Shown here piece after piece: positions 51,731-60,973 of a stretch of DNA of 64,000 bases. Below the pieces are notes generated by a model. The model was not told the DNA's origin. It saw nothing but the letters and a program-made list of their open reading frames with translations, and searched no databases. Made by a program: the position numbers and the translations under genes. The stretch covers positions 248,001-312,000 of the forward strand of contig CAWCLV010000006.1 in assembly GCA_963796485.1 (NCBI GenBank). The letters are read 5' to 3'. This DNA comes from CAWCDJ01 sp963796485. GTDB taxonomy: Bacteria; Acidobacteriota; Terriglobia; Bryobacterales; Bryobacteraceae. How positions within the stretch are numbered: position 1 is the stretch's first letter; every line of letters begins with the position of its first letter.

Positions 51731-51760
51731 CCACGTTTGCAGTAACCACGTTTGCAGTAA
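51731..51760. repeat. Two tandem copies of a 15-bp unit
   Basis: CCACGTTTGCAGTAA occurs twice with no gap (51731-51745 and 51746-51760) inside the leader of the TonB receptor gene. It could be an operator for a dimeric regulator or a chance duplication. Confidence 0.6.
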
Positions 51761-51909
51761 CCCGCACCCGCCAAAAAGCGCGCCGCCAAATCCGAGTTTT
51801 ATCGCTTTTTCTACGTTTCCTGGAACGCGCCGCTATGAGATTTGGAAATGAGTCCCGTCACGGCGTCTTCATCGAGCGCACACGTTTTTTTTTGGCATTT
51901 TTTAACGTA

Positions 51910-51939
51910 TTGACATCTCCGGACGCCTCATTCTGTGAT
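51910..51939 (+). promoter_or_regulatory. Predicted sigma-70 promoter of the TonB receptor gene
   Basis: A perfect TTGACA at 51910-51915, 18 bp, then TGTGAT (51934-51939), in an AT-rich patch unlike the surrounding sequence. The distance to the ATG at 52180 implies a 5' untranslated region of about 235 bases. Confidence 0.45.
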
Positions 51940-52179
51940 AAAACCATACACACGGGTTAGGGGAATTTAGAGGTCGGCCACATGTGGGCCGGGAGGATAG
52001 TCTCGTGTTTATATCGTGCCCCGCTGGCATCCGGCACGGATGTCAAACCCGCTTTGTGACGTACCTTTTCATTCCTTCTCTCCGCCAATGCAGACCCGCG
52101 CCCTACAGAGGCAAGGCGCGGAATTTGCTGAACCACAAACAATCCACAACAACGATTTAATTGTGTGAAGGAGAAACGA

Positions 52180-55100
52180 ATGAACCAAGTGTGTTCTCGG
52201 CGCGTTTTGCAAATGGCGCTGATGGCAATACTTGCCGCAGTGCTCGCATTCGCCCAATCGGACCTCGGGTCTATCTCGGGCTTTGTGAAAGATCCGAGCG
52301 GCTCCACGGTACCGAACGCAAAGGTCACTGTTAAGAACCAAAGCGGTCTCGAACGCCAGGCAACGACGAACGAGTCTGGTTACTACATCATCACCAATAT
52401 TCCGTCCGGCAGCTACTCGGTATCCGTGGAAGCAGCCGGATTTAAGAAATTCGACAGCGCCGATAACAAGCTGAACCCCAGCTCGACGCTGGCGGTCGAT
52501 GCGCAGCTTGCGGTCGGCGCCGCAACCGAAACCGTCGAGGTCACCGCGTCCGCGGCGACCCTGCAGACCGAGTCGGCGTCGGTTCAGAGTGACGTCACCA
52601 GGAAGCAGATCGACAGTCTCGAACTGAACGGTCGGAACCCGATCTTCATGGCCAACCTGGTTCCCGGCACCCGCGGCGGCAACCTTTCCGGCTTATCTTT
52701 CAACTTCAGCCAGGGCCCGAGCAACATCAACGGCGCCCGCACGCCGGAGAGCCTGATTACTTACGACGGCGCACCCGCCGTCCGCACCCGTTCCAACGGC
52801 ACCAGCCTGGGCTCCGCCGACGTGGACTCCACGCAGGAAATCCAGATTCTGACCTCGAACTACAACGCCGAGTACGGGCGTTCCTCGGGCGGCCAGATCC
52901 GCATCATCACAAAGACCGGCACGCAGGATTTCCACGGCGCGGCTTATGACTATGTCCGCAACACGGTATTCAATGCGAATACCTGGGGCCGCAACCACAC
53001 GGCAGGCCAGAACTTCGCGGCGCCGATCACTTACAACCAGTTCGGTTACAACATCGGCGGACCGGCTTACATTCCGCACAAGTTCAATAGCGACAAGAGC
53101 AAGATCTTCTGGTACTGGGGCCAGGAATGGGTTCGCTATCGCTACACCGATACGAACTCCATGACCGTCCCGTCGTTGGCGATGCGCACGGGTAACTTCA
53201 GCGAATTGCTGAATCCGAGCAACTTCTACTACGGCAAGCCCGTCGTCATCCACGACCCGAGCGGCAACCCGTATCCCAACAACATCATCCCGCAGGCTCA
53301 GCTCAGCCCCAACGGCCTCGGTATCCTGAAGGCTTGGCCGACCCCCAACCTGGCCTCGCCCATCAACGGCAACCAGAACTGGTACATGGCTCTGCGGCAC
53401 CCGCAGAACCAGCGGAAGGATACGCTCTCGGCGGACTTCAACCTCACCGACAAGCAGCGTCTCCAGTTCCGCCGCATGAACTACGCGTTTTTCGAATACC
53501 AGCCCCTGGACGGCGGCACGAATGAAACGCCGAAGTACTTCAACCGGCCGAACCAGACCAACTCGTTGAGCTATGTCTGGACCGTCAGCGCGAACAAGGT
53601 GAACGAACTGCTCGCCACCTTCAGTCTCGACGACGTATACATCCCGGTTGACCAGGCGAACTTTCTGGACCGCACCACCGTCGGCATCAACTACCCCTAC
53701 ATCTTCCCGCAGGGCAAGCTGATCCCGACCCGTATCCCGACGGTCAACATGACCGGGATTTCGGGCCTGAGCGGCGGCCCCTATCCTTCGCACTCGGCCG
53801 GGCCGATCTACGACCTGTCCGACAGCTTCACCTGGATCAAGGGCAGCCATACCCTGAAGTTCGGGTTCCTATACGAGAAGTCGGGTGAAAACGACAACGA
53901 CGAAATCAACGTTTCGGCGTGCCCGACCTGCACCAACAACCAGAACGGCCAGTTCTCGTTCACCGATACCCGCGCGGGCGGCACCGGGAACGCGATCGCG
54001 AACGCCGCCCTGGGCCTGTTCGACACGTACTCCGAACTCGGTCAGCGCGCCTATACGATCTTCCGCGGCAGCATGGTGGAAGGGTTCGCGCAGGATAGCT
54101 GGAAGGTCAGCCAGAAGTTGCACCTCGACCTCGGCGCCCGCTACAGCGTAATCGTTCCCTATCACGCGCTGTGGGGCAACATGGCGGTTTTCGATCCGAC
54201 CTTCTATAACCCGGCCACTGCCGTGCACGTCGATCCTAAGACCGATCAGGTCATCATTGGCGCCGGCGACAAGTACAACGGCATGGTCATCCCCGGGACC
54301 GCCTGGCCGTCCTCGGCAGCGGGCCGTTTCCCCGAAGCCTCGAACCAGAGCCTGAATTACCTGTTCCGCGGCGTGAACGACCACTACTCGGACATTCAGT
54401 GGAACGACATCCAGCCGCGCGTCGGCCTGGCGTATTCGATCACCGGCAAGGACGTGATTCGCGCCGGCATCGGCCGCTTCATGACCCGCCTGGGCGTGAG
54501 CGACTCGATTTTCCTGGGCGGCAATCCGCCGTTCCAGCCGACCGCCAACGTCTCTCTCGGCAGCGCGGACAACCCGGGCGGCGTCTCCGCCAATGCGTTC
54601 CCGCTGACCGTCACGACCCAGAGCAAGGCGTTCAAGAACCCCGAAGCGTGGGCCTGGAACGCTACCTACGAGCGGCAGGTCCGCGGCAACTCCATGCTTT
54701 CGGTAGGTTATGTCGCCCGCCGCGGTCTGCACCTGCAGCGCGAATCCGACATCAACCAGCCGACTCTCGCAGCCCTCGCTCCGTACCGGGATGCCAACGG
54801 CAACCTGCCATCGAACCTGCCCGGACTGCTCGATTCGCTGCGGCCTTACCAGGGTTACAACTCGATCCGCGAGACCGATAATATTGCGAGCTCGATGTAC
54901 AACTCGCTCCAGGTCAGCTGGAACACTCGCAATACCCACGGTCTGACCTTCGGCGTTGCCTATACCCTGTCGAAGAGCATGGACAACGGGTCTAACCAGC
55001 GTGACATCATTCCGAACACCTACGATGCGAGCAACCTGTGGGGCTACTCGGAATTCGACGCCCGCCACGTGTTCGTCGCCAACTATGTTTACCAGTTGCC

Positions 55101-55641
55101 GTTCTTCAAGAACCAGAACAACCTGACCGGTAAGCTCCTCGGCGGCTGGCAGCTCAGCGGAATCACGCAGTACCAGACGGGCACTCCCTGCAACGTCGGC
55201 GTCAGCAACGATTACGCCGGTGTCGGCCAGGACGGCAGCATCTGCGGTCTCGGCCAGTTCTGGAACATGAACGGGACTCCGTCGATCGTCGGCGGGTTCG
55301 CCGCGAACGGTGTCAACGATCCGAACCTCTGGTTCACGACCACCAATCCCGATGGCTCGCCGATTTATACCAAGCCGGCCACCGGAACCTTCGTGACCCA
55401 GAAGGGCATCCGCGACATCATCCACAGCCCCGGTTTCGCCAACTGGAACATGGGCTTGTTCAAGACGTTCGCCGTCAACGAGCGCTCCGGCTTCCAGTTC
55501 CGTGCCGAAGCGTTCGACGTGTTCAACCACCCGAACCTGGGCGGTGCGAACTTCAACCCGACGAGCTCCACGTTCGGCAAGGTCACCGGCAAGACGGGTG
55601 ACGTGCGGAACATGCAGCTGTCGCTCCGCTTTTTCTTCTAG
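52180..55641 (+). CDS. Oar-like TonB-dependent receptor with N-terminal carboxypeptidase-regulatory domain
   Basis: 1153 residues from ATG 52180 with AAGGAG upstream. The signal is RRVLQMALMAILAAVLAFAQ, followed by a CarboxypepD_reg domain (LGSISGFVKDPSGSTVPNAKVTVKN; GYYIITNIPSGSYSVSVEAAGFKKF). A plug-like segment (VTRKQIDSLELNGRNPIFMANLVPG) comes next, and then a long beta-barrel ending RNMQLSLRFFF with the terminal aromatic residue. These large receptors are abundant in Solibacter-type acidobacteria and are thought to import oligosaccharides or peptides. Its ligand is unknown. A strong terminator follows. Confidence 0.93.
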   Translation: MNQVCSRRVLQMALMAILAAVLAFAQSDLGSISGFVKDPSGSTVPNAKVTVKNQSGLERQATTNESGYYIITNIPSGSYSVSVEAAGFKKFDSADNKLNPSSTLAVDAQLAVGAATETVEVTASAATLQTESASVQSDVTRKQIDSLELNGRNPIFMANLVPGTRGGNLSGLSFNFSQGPSNINGARTPESLITYDGAPAVRTRSNGTSLGSADVDSTQEIQILTSNYNAEYGRSSGGQIRIITKTGTQDFHGAAYDYVRNTVFNANTWGRNHTAGQNFAAPITYNQFGYNIGGPAYIPHKFNSDKSKIFWYWGQEWVRYRYTDTNSMTVPSLAMRTGNFSELLNPSNFYYGKPVVIHDPSGNPYPNNIIPQAQLSPNGLGILKAWPTPNLASPINGNQNWYMALRHPQNQRKDTLSADFNLTDKQRLQFRRMNYAFFEYQPLDGGTNETPKYFNRPNQTNSLSYVWTVSANKVNELLATFSLDDVYIPVDQANFLDRTTVGINYPYIFPQGKLIPTRIPTVNMTGISGLSGGPYPSHSAGPIYDLSDSFTWIKGSHTLKFGFLYEKSGENDNDEINVSACPTCTNNQNGQFSFTDTRAGGTGNAIANAALGLFDTYSELGQRAYTIFRGSMVEGFAQDSWKVSQKLHLDLGARYSVIVPYHALWGNMAVFDPTFYNPATAVHVDPKTDQVIIGAGDKYNGMVIPGTAWPSSAAGRFPEASNQSLNYLFRGVNDHYSDIQWNDIQPRVGLAYSITGKDVIRAGIGRFMTRLGVSDSIFLGGNPPFQPTANVSLGSADNPGGVSANAFPLTVTTQSKAFKNPEAWAWNATYERQVRGNSMLSVGYVARRGLHLQRESDINQPTLAALAPYRDANGNLPSNLPGLLDSLRPYQGYNSIRETDNIASSMYNSLQVSWNTRNTHGLTFGVAYTLSKSMDNGSNQRDIIPNTYDASNLWGYSEFDARHVFVANYVYQLPFFKNQNNLTGKLLGGWQLSGITQYQTGTPCNVGVSNDYAGVGQDGSICGLGQFWNMNGTPSIVGGFAANGVNDPNLWFTTTNPDGSPIYTKPATGTFVTQKGIRDIIHSPGFANWNMGLFKTFAVNERSGFQFRAEAFDVFNHPNLGGANFNPTSSTFGKVTGKTGDVRNMQLSLRFFF

Positions 55642-55651
55642 CTAGACCAAA

Positions 55652-55681
55652 ACGGCCCGCTCCCTGAGGGGGGCGGGCCGT
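55652..55681 (+). terminator. Hairpin terminator after the TonB receptor gene
   Basis: ACGGCCCGC (55652-55660) pairs perfectly with GCGGGCCGT (55673-55681), followed by the pyrimidine-rich CTTCCCTTC. A related but shorter hairpin (GGCCCG 55739-55744 with CGGGCC 55754-55759) comes 80 bp later. Confidence 0.75.
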
Positions 55682-55795
55682 CTTCCCTTCGCGATGCGCG
55701 CCCCCCGGGATCGGCTCCCGCTCCCGCTGAAACGAAAAGGCCCGCTCCCTAGCCGGGCCAGGACGAAGCCATGAGCGACTGGGCCGGGCCGGTTT

Positions 55796-56008
55796 TTACC
55801 GGCGGAACAGCCACATCACCACAGAAAACAGCAGGCTCAGCAGGATGCAGGTCACCACGGGGAAGTAGAACGTCGAGTTCCTGCCGCGAATGACGATGTC
55901 TCCGGGCAGCCGTCCCGGGCGGACGGGCAGTTTGTCTCCCAGCATAAACAGCAGCCCCAGACCCACGAGGATGAGGCCCGCGATGATGAGCAGACGTCCG
56001 AAGGCCAT
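55796..56008 (-). CDS. DUF2905 membrane protein
   Basis: 70 residues with two membrane segments (LLIIAGLILVGLGLLFML and VVTCILLSLLFSVVMWLF) around the hallmark KLPVRPGRLPGDIVIRGRNSTFYFP. This is the DUF2905 signature (GRLPGDI). Function unknown. The start is 4 bp after the stop of the DNA glycosylase gene, so they share a transcript. Confidence 0.88.
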   Translation of the reverse strand: MAFGRLLIIAGLILVGLGLLFMLGDKLPVRPGRLPGDIVIRGRNSTFYFPVVTCILLSLLFSVVMWLFRR

Positions 56009-56012
56009 ACTT

Positions 56013-56618
56013 TCAGATTGACATAGAAGCGCGGCGGCCAGGAGTTTTCGAAACGAAGCGATTCCCCCGGATGAGGAACCGCAGCGGCAGATCGGCGCAC
56101 TGCGTAATGCCGACTCGCGGCGTGACCGCCACCTCGGCGGCGTGCGGTTCCGCCGGTTCCCGAACCACCAGGCTGCCACGGGTGACGTCGGCCCCATTAT
56201 GCGCGCGCGTGATTCCCATGGCGAGCGTGAGTTTGCCCGGGCCCGACGCGAGATCCTCCGGCTTGCGGGCGGACGGGCGGCGCTGGCGCATCAGTTCGAT
56301 CCCCGCGAGGGGCTCGAGCGCGCGTATGAGCACGCAGCCAGGTTCCCCTACGGGCTCGCAAACCAGGTTCAGGCACTCGTACATGCCATAAATGAAATAG
56401 ACATAAGCGTGGCCCGGCGGTCCGAAGATCACCCGCGTGCGCGGCGTCAGGCCTCGCGCCGAATGGGCGGCAAGATCGTCCCCGCCGAGATACGCTTCCG
56501 TCTCGACGACAATGCCGGCGACGCTGCCGTGCACCAGCACTTTCCCCAGCAGGCCGCGTGCGACTTCCACGGCGGGCCGGTCGTAGAAGCTGCGTTTCAG
56601 TACGGGACCGAAGGCCAT
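56013..56618 (-). CDS. 3-methyladenine DNA glycosylase (AAG/MPG family)
   Basis: 201 residues. AAG-family motifs are FYDRPAVEVARGLLGKVLV, GIVVETEAYLGGDDLAAHSARGLTPR (catalytic Glu in ETEAY), GHAYVYFIYGMYECLNLV and GPGKLTLAMGI. It removes alkylated purines in base excision repair. ATG 56618 is used; GTG 56624 would add two residues. It is divergent from thpR (29-bp gap). Confidence 0.92.
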   Translation of the reverse strand: MAFGPVLKRSFYDRPAVEVARGLLGKVLVHGSVAGIVVETEAYLGGDDLAAHSARGLTPRTRVIFGPPGHAYVYFIYGMYECLNLVCEPVGEPGCVLIRALEPLAGIELMRQRRPSARKPEDLASGPGKLTLAMGITRAHNGADVTRGSLVVREPAEPHAAEVAVTPRVGITQCADLPLRFLIRGNRFVSKTPGRRASMSI

Positions 56619-56647
56619 CGTCACACACTGTACAATGAAAGTCGCGC

Positions 56648-57196
56648 ATGCGACTCTTTACGGGGTTGGATCTGCCGGCCGAGGTGGTTCGCAACCTGGA
56701 GAAGTTGATCGACGATCTCCAACTCACCGCCGCGATTCAATGGAGCCCTCCCGCCAACATGCACGTCACCACCAAGTTCATCGGCGAGTGGCCGGAGGAA
56801 CGGTTGGATGAATTGAAAGCCGCACTCGCTGCCCTGCCTGCCCGGCCGGAGATTCCGCTGCACATCCGCGAACTTGGGTTTTTTCCGAATGCGCGCTCTC
56901 CGCGGGTCTTCTGGTGCGGAATCGAAGCCCCCGGTTTGGCCGGCCTCGCAGGGGATACGGACCGCGCGACGGCTTCACTCGGCATCGAAAGCGAAAAGCG
57001 CGAGTACTCGCCGCACCTGACGCTGGCACGAATCAAAGAGAAGTTGGACCTCGGGCCGCTGCACCAAAAAATCGCGGCGCGCAAATCCCTCGATTTCGGC
57101 AGCTTCACGGCAGAGTCGTTTTTTCTTTACCGCAGCCAGTTGCGTCCCACGGGGTCCGTGTACACTAAACTCGCGGAGTTCCCCCTCTCAAAGTGA
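56648..57196 (+). CDS. thpR: RNA 2',3'-cyclic phosphodiesterase (2H family)
   Basis: 182 residues starting MRLFTGLDLPAEVVRNLEKL. The two HxTx motifs of 2H phosphoesterases are in NMHVTTKFIGEWP and YSPHLTLARIKEK. The family hydrolyses 2',3'-cyclic phosphate ends of RNA (historically 2'-5' RNA ligase). It overlaps the plsY start. Confidence 0.92.
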   Translation: MRLFTGLDLPAEVVRNLEKLIDDLQLTAAIQWSPPANMHVTTKFIGEWPEERLDELKAALAALPARPEIPLHIRELGFFPNARSPRVFWCGIEAPGLAGLAGDTDRATASLGIESEKREYSPHLTLARIKEKLDLGPLHQKIAARKSLDFGSFTAESFFLYRSQLRPTGSVYTKLAEFPLSK

Positions 57197-57798
57197 TGAT
57201 CCCGTTTCTCGTCATCGCAATCGCTTACCTGCTCGGCGCTATTCCCTTCGGATACCTGCTGGTGCGCTGGAAAACCGGCTCGGATATCCGGTCGCAAGGC
57301 AGCGGGAATATCGGCGCCACCAATGTGCTGCGGACCACGGGGCGCGCGGCGGGAATCGCCACCCTCCTGCTGGATATCGGAAAAGGCTTCCTCGCCGTCT
57401 GGATTGCCGGCCGGCTGACGGGCCACAACCCCTGGGCCGCCGGCGCGGCAGCCATTGTGGTGATGCTGGGCCACGCCTACCCGGTGTTTCTGAAGTTCAA
57501 GGGCGGCAAGGCCGTGGCGAGCGTCGTGGGGGCTTTCCTGTACCTGGCGCCGGCCGCCCTGGCGGCGGTGATGGTGGTATTCGTGGCCGCGGTCGCCTCG
57601 ACCCGGCACATTTCGATGGGTTCCATCATCGGAGCGGCGGTACTTCCCCTGGCCGTGTGGCTAATCGCGCTGCCTCCGATGCCCGTAGAGACCGCCGCCA
57701 TCGTTTGCGGGGCGTTTATTATCTACAGACATAGTAGTAACATCGAGCGGCTGCGTGCCGGGACCGAAAGCGTGTTCACATTCAGGAGCCGTAAGTAG
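57196..57798 (+). CDS. plsY: PlsY, acyl-phosphate:glycerol-3-phosphate acyltransferase
   Basis: 200 residues, five or so membrane segments. Conserved loops: YLLGAIPFGYLLVRW, DIRSQGSGNIGATNVLRTTGR (motif 1), GHAYPVFLKFKGGKAVASVVG (motif 2) and IIYRHSSNIERLRAGTES (motif 3). It makes lysophosphatidate for phospholipid synthesis. It is followed directly by gpsA, which makes its glycerol-3-phosphate substrate. GTG 57193 is an alternative start. Confidence 0.95.
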   Translation: MIPFLVIAIAYLLGAIPFGYLLVRWKTGSDIRSQGSGNIGATNVLRTTGRAAGIATLLLDIGKGFLAVWIAGRLTGHNPWAAGAAAIVVMLGHAYPVFLKFKGGKAVASVVGAFLYLAPAALAAVMVVFVAAVASTRHISMGSIIGAAVLPLAVWLIALPPMPVETAAIVCGAFIIYRHSSNIERLRAGTESVFTFRSRK

Positions 57799-58787
57799 TG
57801 AAGAACCTGTCCGTGATTGGGGGCGGAAGCTGGGGGACGGCCCTAGCCATTGTGCTTGCCCCGCGCTTTCCACAGGTGCGGCTCTGGGTATTTGAAGCCG
57901 ACCTGGCCGCCCGGATGCGCTCCTCGCGCGTTAACGACGTCTACCTCCCAGGATACGAAGTGCCTGGCCACGTTCAAGTTACGAGCGAACTGGGAGAGGC
58001 CTTGCAGGGCGCGGACATAGTCCTGAGCGTGATGCCATCGCACCACGTACGCGGACTTTACCAGCAGATGCTGCCCTGCCTCACCGACCGCATGGTGTTC
58101 GTCAGCGCCACCAAAGGCCTGGAGAACGGCACATTACTACGGATGTCGGATATAATCCGGCAGGTGATCGGGCCGCGTCCGCTTGTCGCCATTTCCGGCC
58201 CGACGTTCGCCCGTGAGGTTGCCCGCTTCGAGCCCACCGCACTGGTCGCCGCTTCGGAGGATCCCGACCTGACCGCCCGCGTGCAGGAGGCGTTCTCCGG
58301 CCCGACCTTCCGGCTTTACCGCTCTTCCGACCCGGTTGGAGTGGAAATCGGCGGGGCGATCAAGAACGTGGTGGCGATCGGCTCCGGCGTGGTGCACGGG
58401 ATGGGACTGGGGCACAACGCCACCGCCGCCCTGATCACCCGGGGGCTCGCCGAGATGACCCGCCTGGCCGTAGCAATGGGCGGCAAGCCGTTGACACTGG
58501 CCGGTTTAGCCGGGCTGGGCGACCTCGTCCTGACCTGTACCGGGGAACTCAGCCGGAACCGCACGGTCGGCATCGAACTGGCGCGCGGCCGAAGGCTCGA
58601 CGAAATTGTGGGGTCGATGAGGATGGTGGCGGAGGGCATCAAGACGACCAACGCAGCCGTGGACCTGGCGCGGCGCTACGGTGTGGAAATGCCGATTGCC
58701 GGGCAGATGTTCCAAATGTTGCATTACGGGTTGGCGCCGCGGGAAGCGATTCAGCGGCTGATGGAGCGTTCGCTCAAAGGGGAGTAG
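57798..58787 (+). CDS. gpsA: NAD(P)-dependent glycerol-3-phosphate dehydrogenase
   Basis: 329 residues from a GTG that overlaps the plsY stop by one base. Motifs: VIGGGSWGTALAIVLA, VFVSATKGLE, ISGPTFAREVA and KNVVAIGSGVVHGMGLGHNATAALITRG (catalytic Lys). It reduces dihydroxyacetone phosphate to glycerol-3-phosphate for PlsY, a conserved gene pairing. Confidence 0.95.
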   Translation: MKNLSVIGGGSWGTALAIVLAPRFPQVRLWVFEADLAARMRSSRVNDVYLPGYEVPGHVQVTSELGEALQGADIVLSVMPSHHVRGLYQQMLPCLTDRMVFVSATKGLENGTLLRMSDIIRQVIGPRPLVAISGPTFAREVARFEPTALVAASEDPDLTARVQEAFSGPTFRLYRSSDPVGVEIGGAIKNVVAIGSGVVHGMGLGHNATAALITRGLAEMTRLAVAMGGKPLTLAGLAGLGDLVLTCTGELSRNRTVGIELARGRRLDEIVGSMRMVAEGIKTTNAAVDLARRYGVEMPIAGQMFQMLHYGLAPREAIQRLMERSLKGE

Positions 58788-58788
58788 C

Positions 58789-59427
58789 TTGGCGGATTTT
58801 CCCCAGGGACCGCAACCCCGGCTCTCCGAACGGGTTAAAGGGGATGTGGGGGTAATGGCGGCGGCCCTGGACTACGACGCTGAGTTAATGCTCAGGGTCA
58901 AAGATGGAGATGGAGCGAGCTTCGGGCTTCTGCTCCAGAAACACCGGTCGTCCCTCATTCACTTCCTCTACCGGATGGTGCAGGATCAACCGGTGGCCGA
59001 GGAACTGGCGCAGGAGGTTTTCCTGCGGGTGTACCGCTCCCGCGGTTCCTACGAGCCGACCGCCAAATTCACCACCTGGCTTTTCCGGATCGCCACGCAC
59101 CTCGCGCTGAATGCGTTGCGGGACGGAAAAAACGAGCGGGTTCACGAGCGTTTGGACGCCGAGATCCGCGACCTGCCGGTACGGCAAGTGTCCGATAGCC
59201 GCCCGACGGTGGAAGAGCGTATGGTGTATCAGGCAAGGCTCGACGAAGTTCGCCGGGCCATCAGAATGCTGCCGGAGAAGCAAAGAGCAGCGGTCCTGAT
59301 GCACAAGTATCAGGAGATGGACTACACCCAGATCGCCCGGGCGCTGAAATGTTCCGAATCCGCGGTGAAGTCCTTGCTGTTCCGGGCCTATGAGACGTTG
59401 CGCGCCCGGCTTGGCCATTTGGCATGA
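58789..59427 (+). CDS. ECF-type RNA polymerase sigma factor
   Basis: 212 residues from TTG 58789 (GGGGAG upstream); ATG 58855 would remove 22 residues. Region 2: LHRMV-like segment FLYRMVQDQPVAEELAQEVFLRVY and TAKFTTWLFRIATHLALNALRD. Region 4: LPEKQRAAVLMHKYQEMDYTQIARALKCSESAVKSLLFRAYE. The next gene encodes its likely zinc anti-sigma factor, and a DUF3106 protein follows, a module common in acidobacteria for envelope-stress control. Confidence 0.92.
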   Translation: MADFPQGPQPRLSERVKGDVGVMAAALDYDAELMLRVKDGDGASFGLLLQKHRSSLIHFLYRMVQDQPVAEELAQEVFLRVYRSRGSYEPTAKFTTWLFRIATHLALNALRDGKNERVHERLDAEIRDLPVRQVSDSRPTVEERMVYQARLDEVRRAIRMLPEKQRAAVLMHKYQEMDYTQIARALKCSESAVKSLLFRAYETLRARLGHLA

Positions 59428-59440
59428 GGGAAGAAGCGAT

Positions 59441-59923
59441 ATGAAGTGTCCGATAGAAACGGGGCAGGCGGCGGGAGTCCTCCTGGCCTACGGTTCGGGC
59501 GAACTGAACGCGAAAGAGACCGAAGAGTTCGAAGAGCACATGCGGCTCTGCGTCCCCTGCCGCGAGAAGGCTTCGGCGCAGACGGCGGCATGGAACGCGC
59601 TCGACCTCTGGGAAGCTCCCGCCGTGAGTGCCGATTTCGACCGCCGGCTGCATGCACGGATCGAAAACGAAGTCTCCTGGTGGGATCGGCTGATGCGCCC
59701 GCTGCTGGTGCGGCGCGGCCTCCCGGTTGCGGCAGCGGCCGCGGCAATCATCGCCGCCGTTTTGGTGATTCAGCCTTCGGCTCCCCCGTCTCCGGCCGTT
59801 CCGGAATCGGCGAAGGTGGAAACGGTTTCGCCGGACCAGGCGGAGCGCGCTTTGCAGGACATGGAGGCGCTGCGGGATTTCAGTCATATCCTGCATGCGG
59901 AGGCCGCCCAGCCGCAGATGTAA
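59441..59923 (+). CDS. Zinc-finger anti-sigma factor (single-pass membrane)
   Basis: 160 residues. The N-terminal ASD-like zinc motif is EEHMRLCVPCREKA (HxxxCxxC). A membrane segment (LPVAAAAAAIIAAVLVIQP) lies near residue 95, and a periplasmic tail follows. Its position 14 bp after the sigma gene supports the pairing. Membrane release could involve a site-2 protease such as the RseP at 4066-5394 (inference). Confidence 0.85.
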   Translation: MKCPIETGQAAGVLLAYGSGELNAKETEEFEEHMRLCVPCREKASAQTAAWNALDLWEAPAVSADFDRRLHARIENEVSWWDRLMRPLLVRRGLPVAAAAAAIIAAVLVIQPSAPPSPAVPESAKVETVSPDQAERALQDMEALRDFSHILHAEAAQPQM

Positions 59924-59944
59924 GCGGGGGCTGATACCGGAGCC

Positions 59945-60520
59945 ATGTCGCGAGTCCTCCAATTCGGCGCAATGCTGGCGTTAGCCTGTACCGCTGTGTG
60001 GGCCCAGAGAGGCGCCCCGAAAGCGGTTCGCCCAGCGCAGCCGGGCAGACCGGCGCCGGCGCATCCCAGGGAACGCGGCATTCGCAAGGAACCGCGGAAC
60101 ATGGGTCCCCGGCTGACCAATCCGGCCAATCCGGTAACGCAGCTTTATCGCGCGTCTCCGGACGAAAGGGACCGGGCGCTCGAGAAACTGCCGCCGCAGA
60201 TGCAGCAGCGGTTCCGGCAAAACCTGGAATGGTTCGACGGCCTGCCGAAACAGCAGCAGCAAATCGTGATCCGGCAGTCGGAGCGTTTCGCGGCGCTGGC
60301 GCCGGAAAAACGGCGCGAGTTTGTGTTGCAATTGAGGGCGCTGAACCAACTGCCTCCCGAACGGCGCCGCCCTGTCGCCCAGGCGCTCCGGCGGCTGCAG
60401 GTGCTGCCGGATGCCGACCGCGCAGCGATCATGGAAAGCGAACAGTTCAAGGGAAGCTTCTCGCCCGAGGAGCAGAAGATCATTGTCGATCTCTCGCAGG
60501 TGATGCTGCCGCCGCTCTGA
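59945..60520 (+). CDS. Secreted DUF3106 protein
   Basis: 191 residues with signal peptide MSRVLQFGAMLALACTAVWA. The mature part is Pro/Arg-rich and then helical, with a recurring pattern: LYRASPDERDRALEKLPPQMQQRFRQNLEWFDGLPKQQQ, FAALAPEKRREFVLQLRALNQLPPERRRPVAQALRRLQ. DUF3106 proteins resemble CpxP/Spy-like helical periplasmic sensors, so it may modulate the sigma/anti-sigma pair just upstream (inference). Confidence 0.85.
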   Translation: MSRVLQFGAMLALACTAVWAQRGAPKAVRPAQPGRPAPAHPRERGIRKEPRNMGPRLTNPANPVTQLYRASPDERDRALEKLPPQMQQRFRQNLEWFDGLPKQQQQIVIRQSERFAALAPEKRREFVLQLRALNQLPPERRRPVAQALRRLQVLPDADRAAIMESEQFKGSFSPEEQKIIVDLSQVMLPPL

Positions 60521-60538
60521 TCCCCCATACAAAGCAAA

Positions 60539-60564
60539 ACCGGGATCCCTTTCGGAACCCCGGT
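60539..60564. terminator. Bidirectional terminator hairpin between DUF3106 and trxA
   Basis: ACCGGGATCC pairs with GGAACCCCGGT around a CTTTC loop, with one mismatch. It lies between two convergent genes and is flanked by CAAAA on the left and short T-rich sequence on the right. Confidence 0.6.
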
Positions 60565-60590
60565 CTGAAATCTCTCTTGGAAATGTCGCG

Positions 60591-60920
60591 CTAGACGTGC
60601 GGATCGATCATCTTGACCACTTCGGATTTCCCGACGGCGCCGACTCGCTGTTCCACCACTTGCCCGCCCTTGAAGAGCAGCAGCGTGGGGATGCCGCGGA
60701 TGTTATAGCGCATCGCGGTGTTTCCGTTCGAGTCCACATCCAGCTTGCCCACTTTCAACTTCCCGGCGTATTCGGAAGCCACCACGTCGATCGTGGGAGC
60801 CATCTGCCGGCACGGACCGCACCACTCGGCCCAGAAGTCCACCAGAACCGGAACCTCGGACCGCAGCACGTCGGAGTCGAAGCTCCCATCGGTAAACGTA
60901 AACGTGTTCTGACCTGCCAT
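60591..60920 (-). CDS. trxA: Thioredoxin
   Basis: 109 residues, a single thioredoxin domain with active site WCGPC (C34 and C37), preceding VLVDFWAEW and the cis-proline loop RGIPTLLLFKGG. It is a general cytosolic disulfide reductant and could support the MsrB here. Confidence 0.95.
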   Translation of the reverse strand: MAGQNTFTFTDGSFDSDVLRSEVPVLVDFWAEWCGPCRQMAPTIDVVASEYAGKLKVGKLDVDSNGNTAMRYNIRGIPTLLLFKGGQVVEQRVGAVGKSEVVKMIDPHV

Positions 60921-60973
60921 TTCGTCTCCTAAAACTCTATAAGCTATTAGAATACCGCCCCGGGCGAAAGGAT

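Noticed and set aside
51655..51960. A 101-codon frame in the receptor leader
   Set aside because: It has low-complexity Arg-rich sequence, crosses the tandem 15-bp repeat and the TTGACA element, and has no Shine-Dalgarno sequence.
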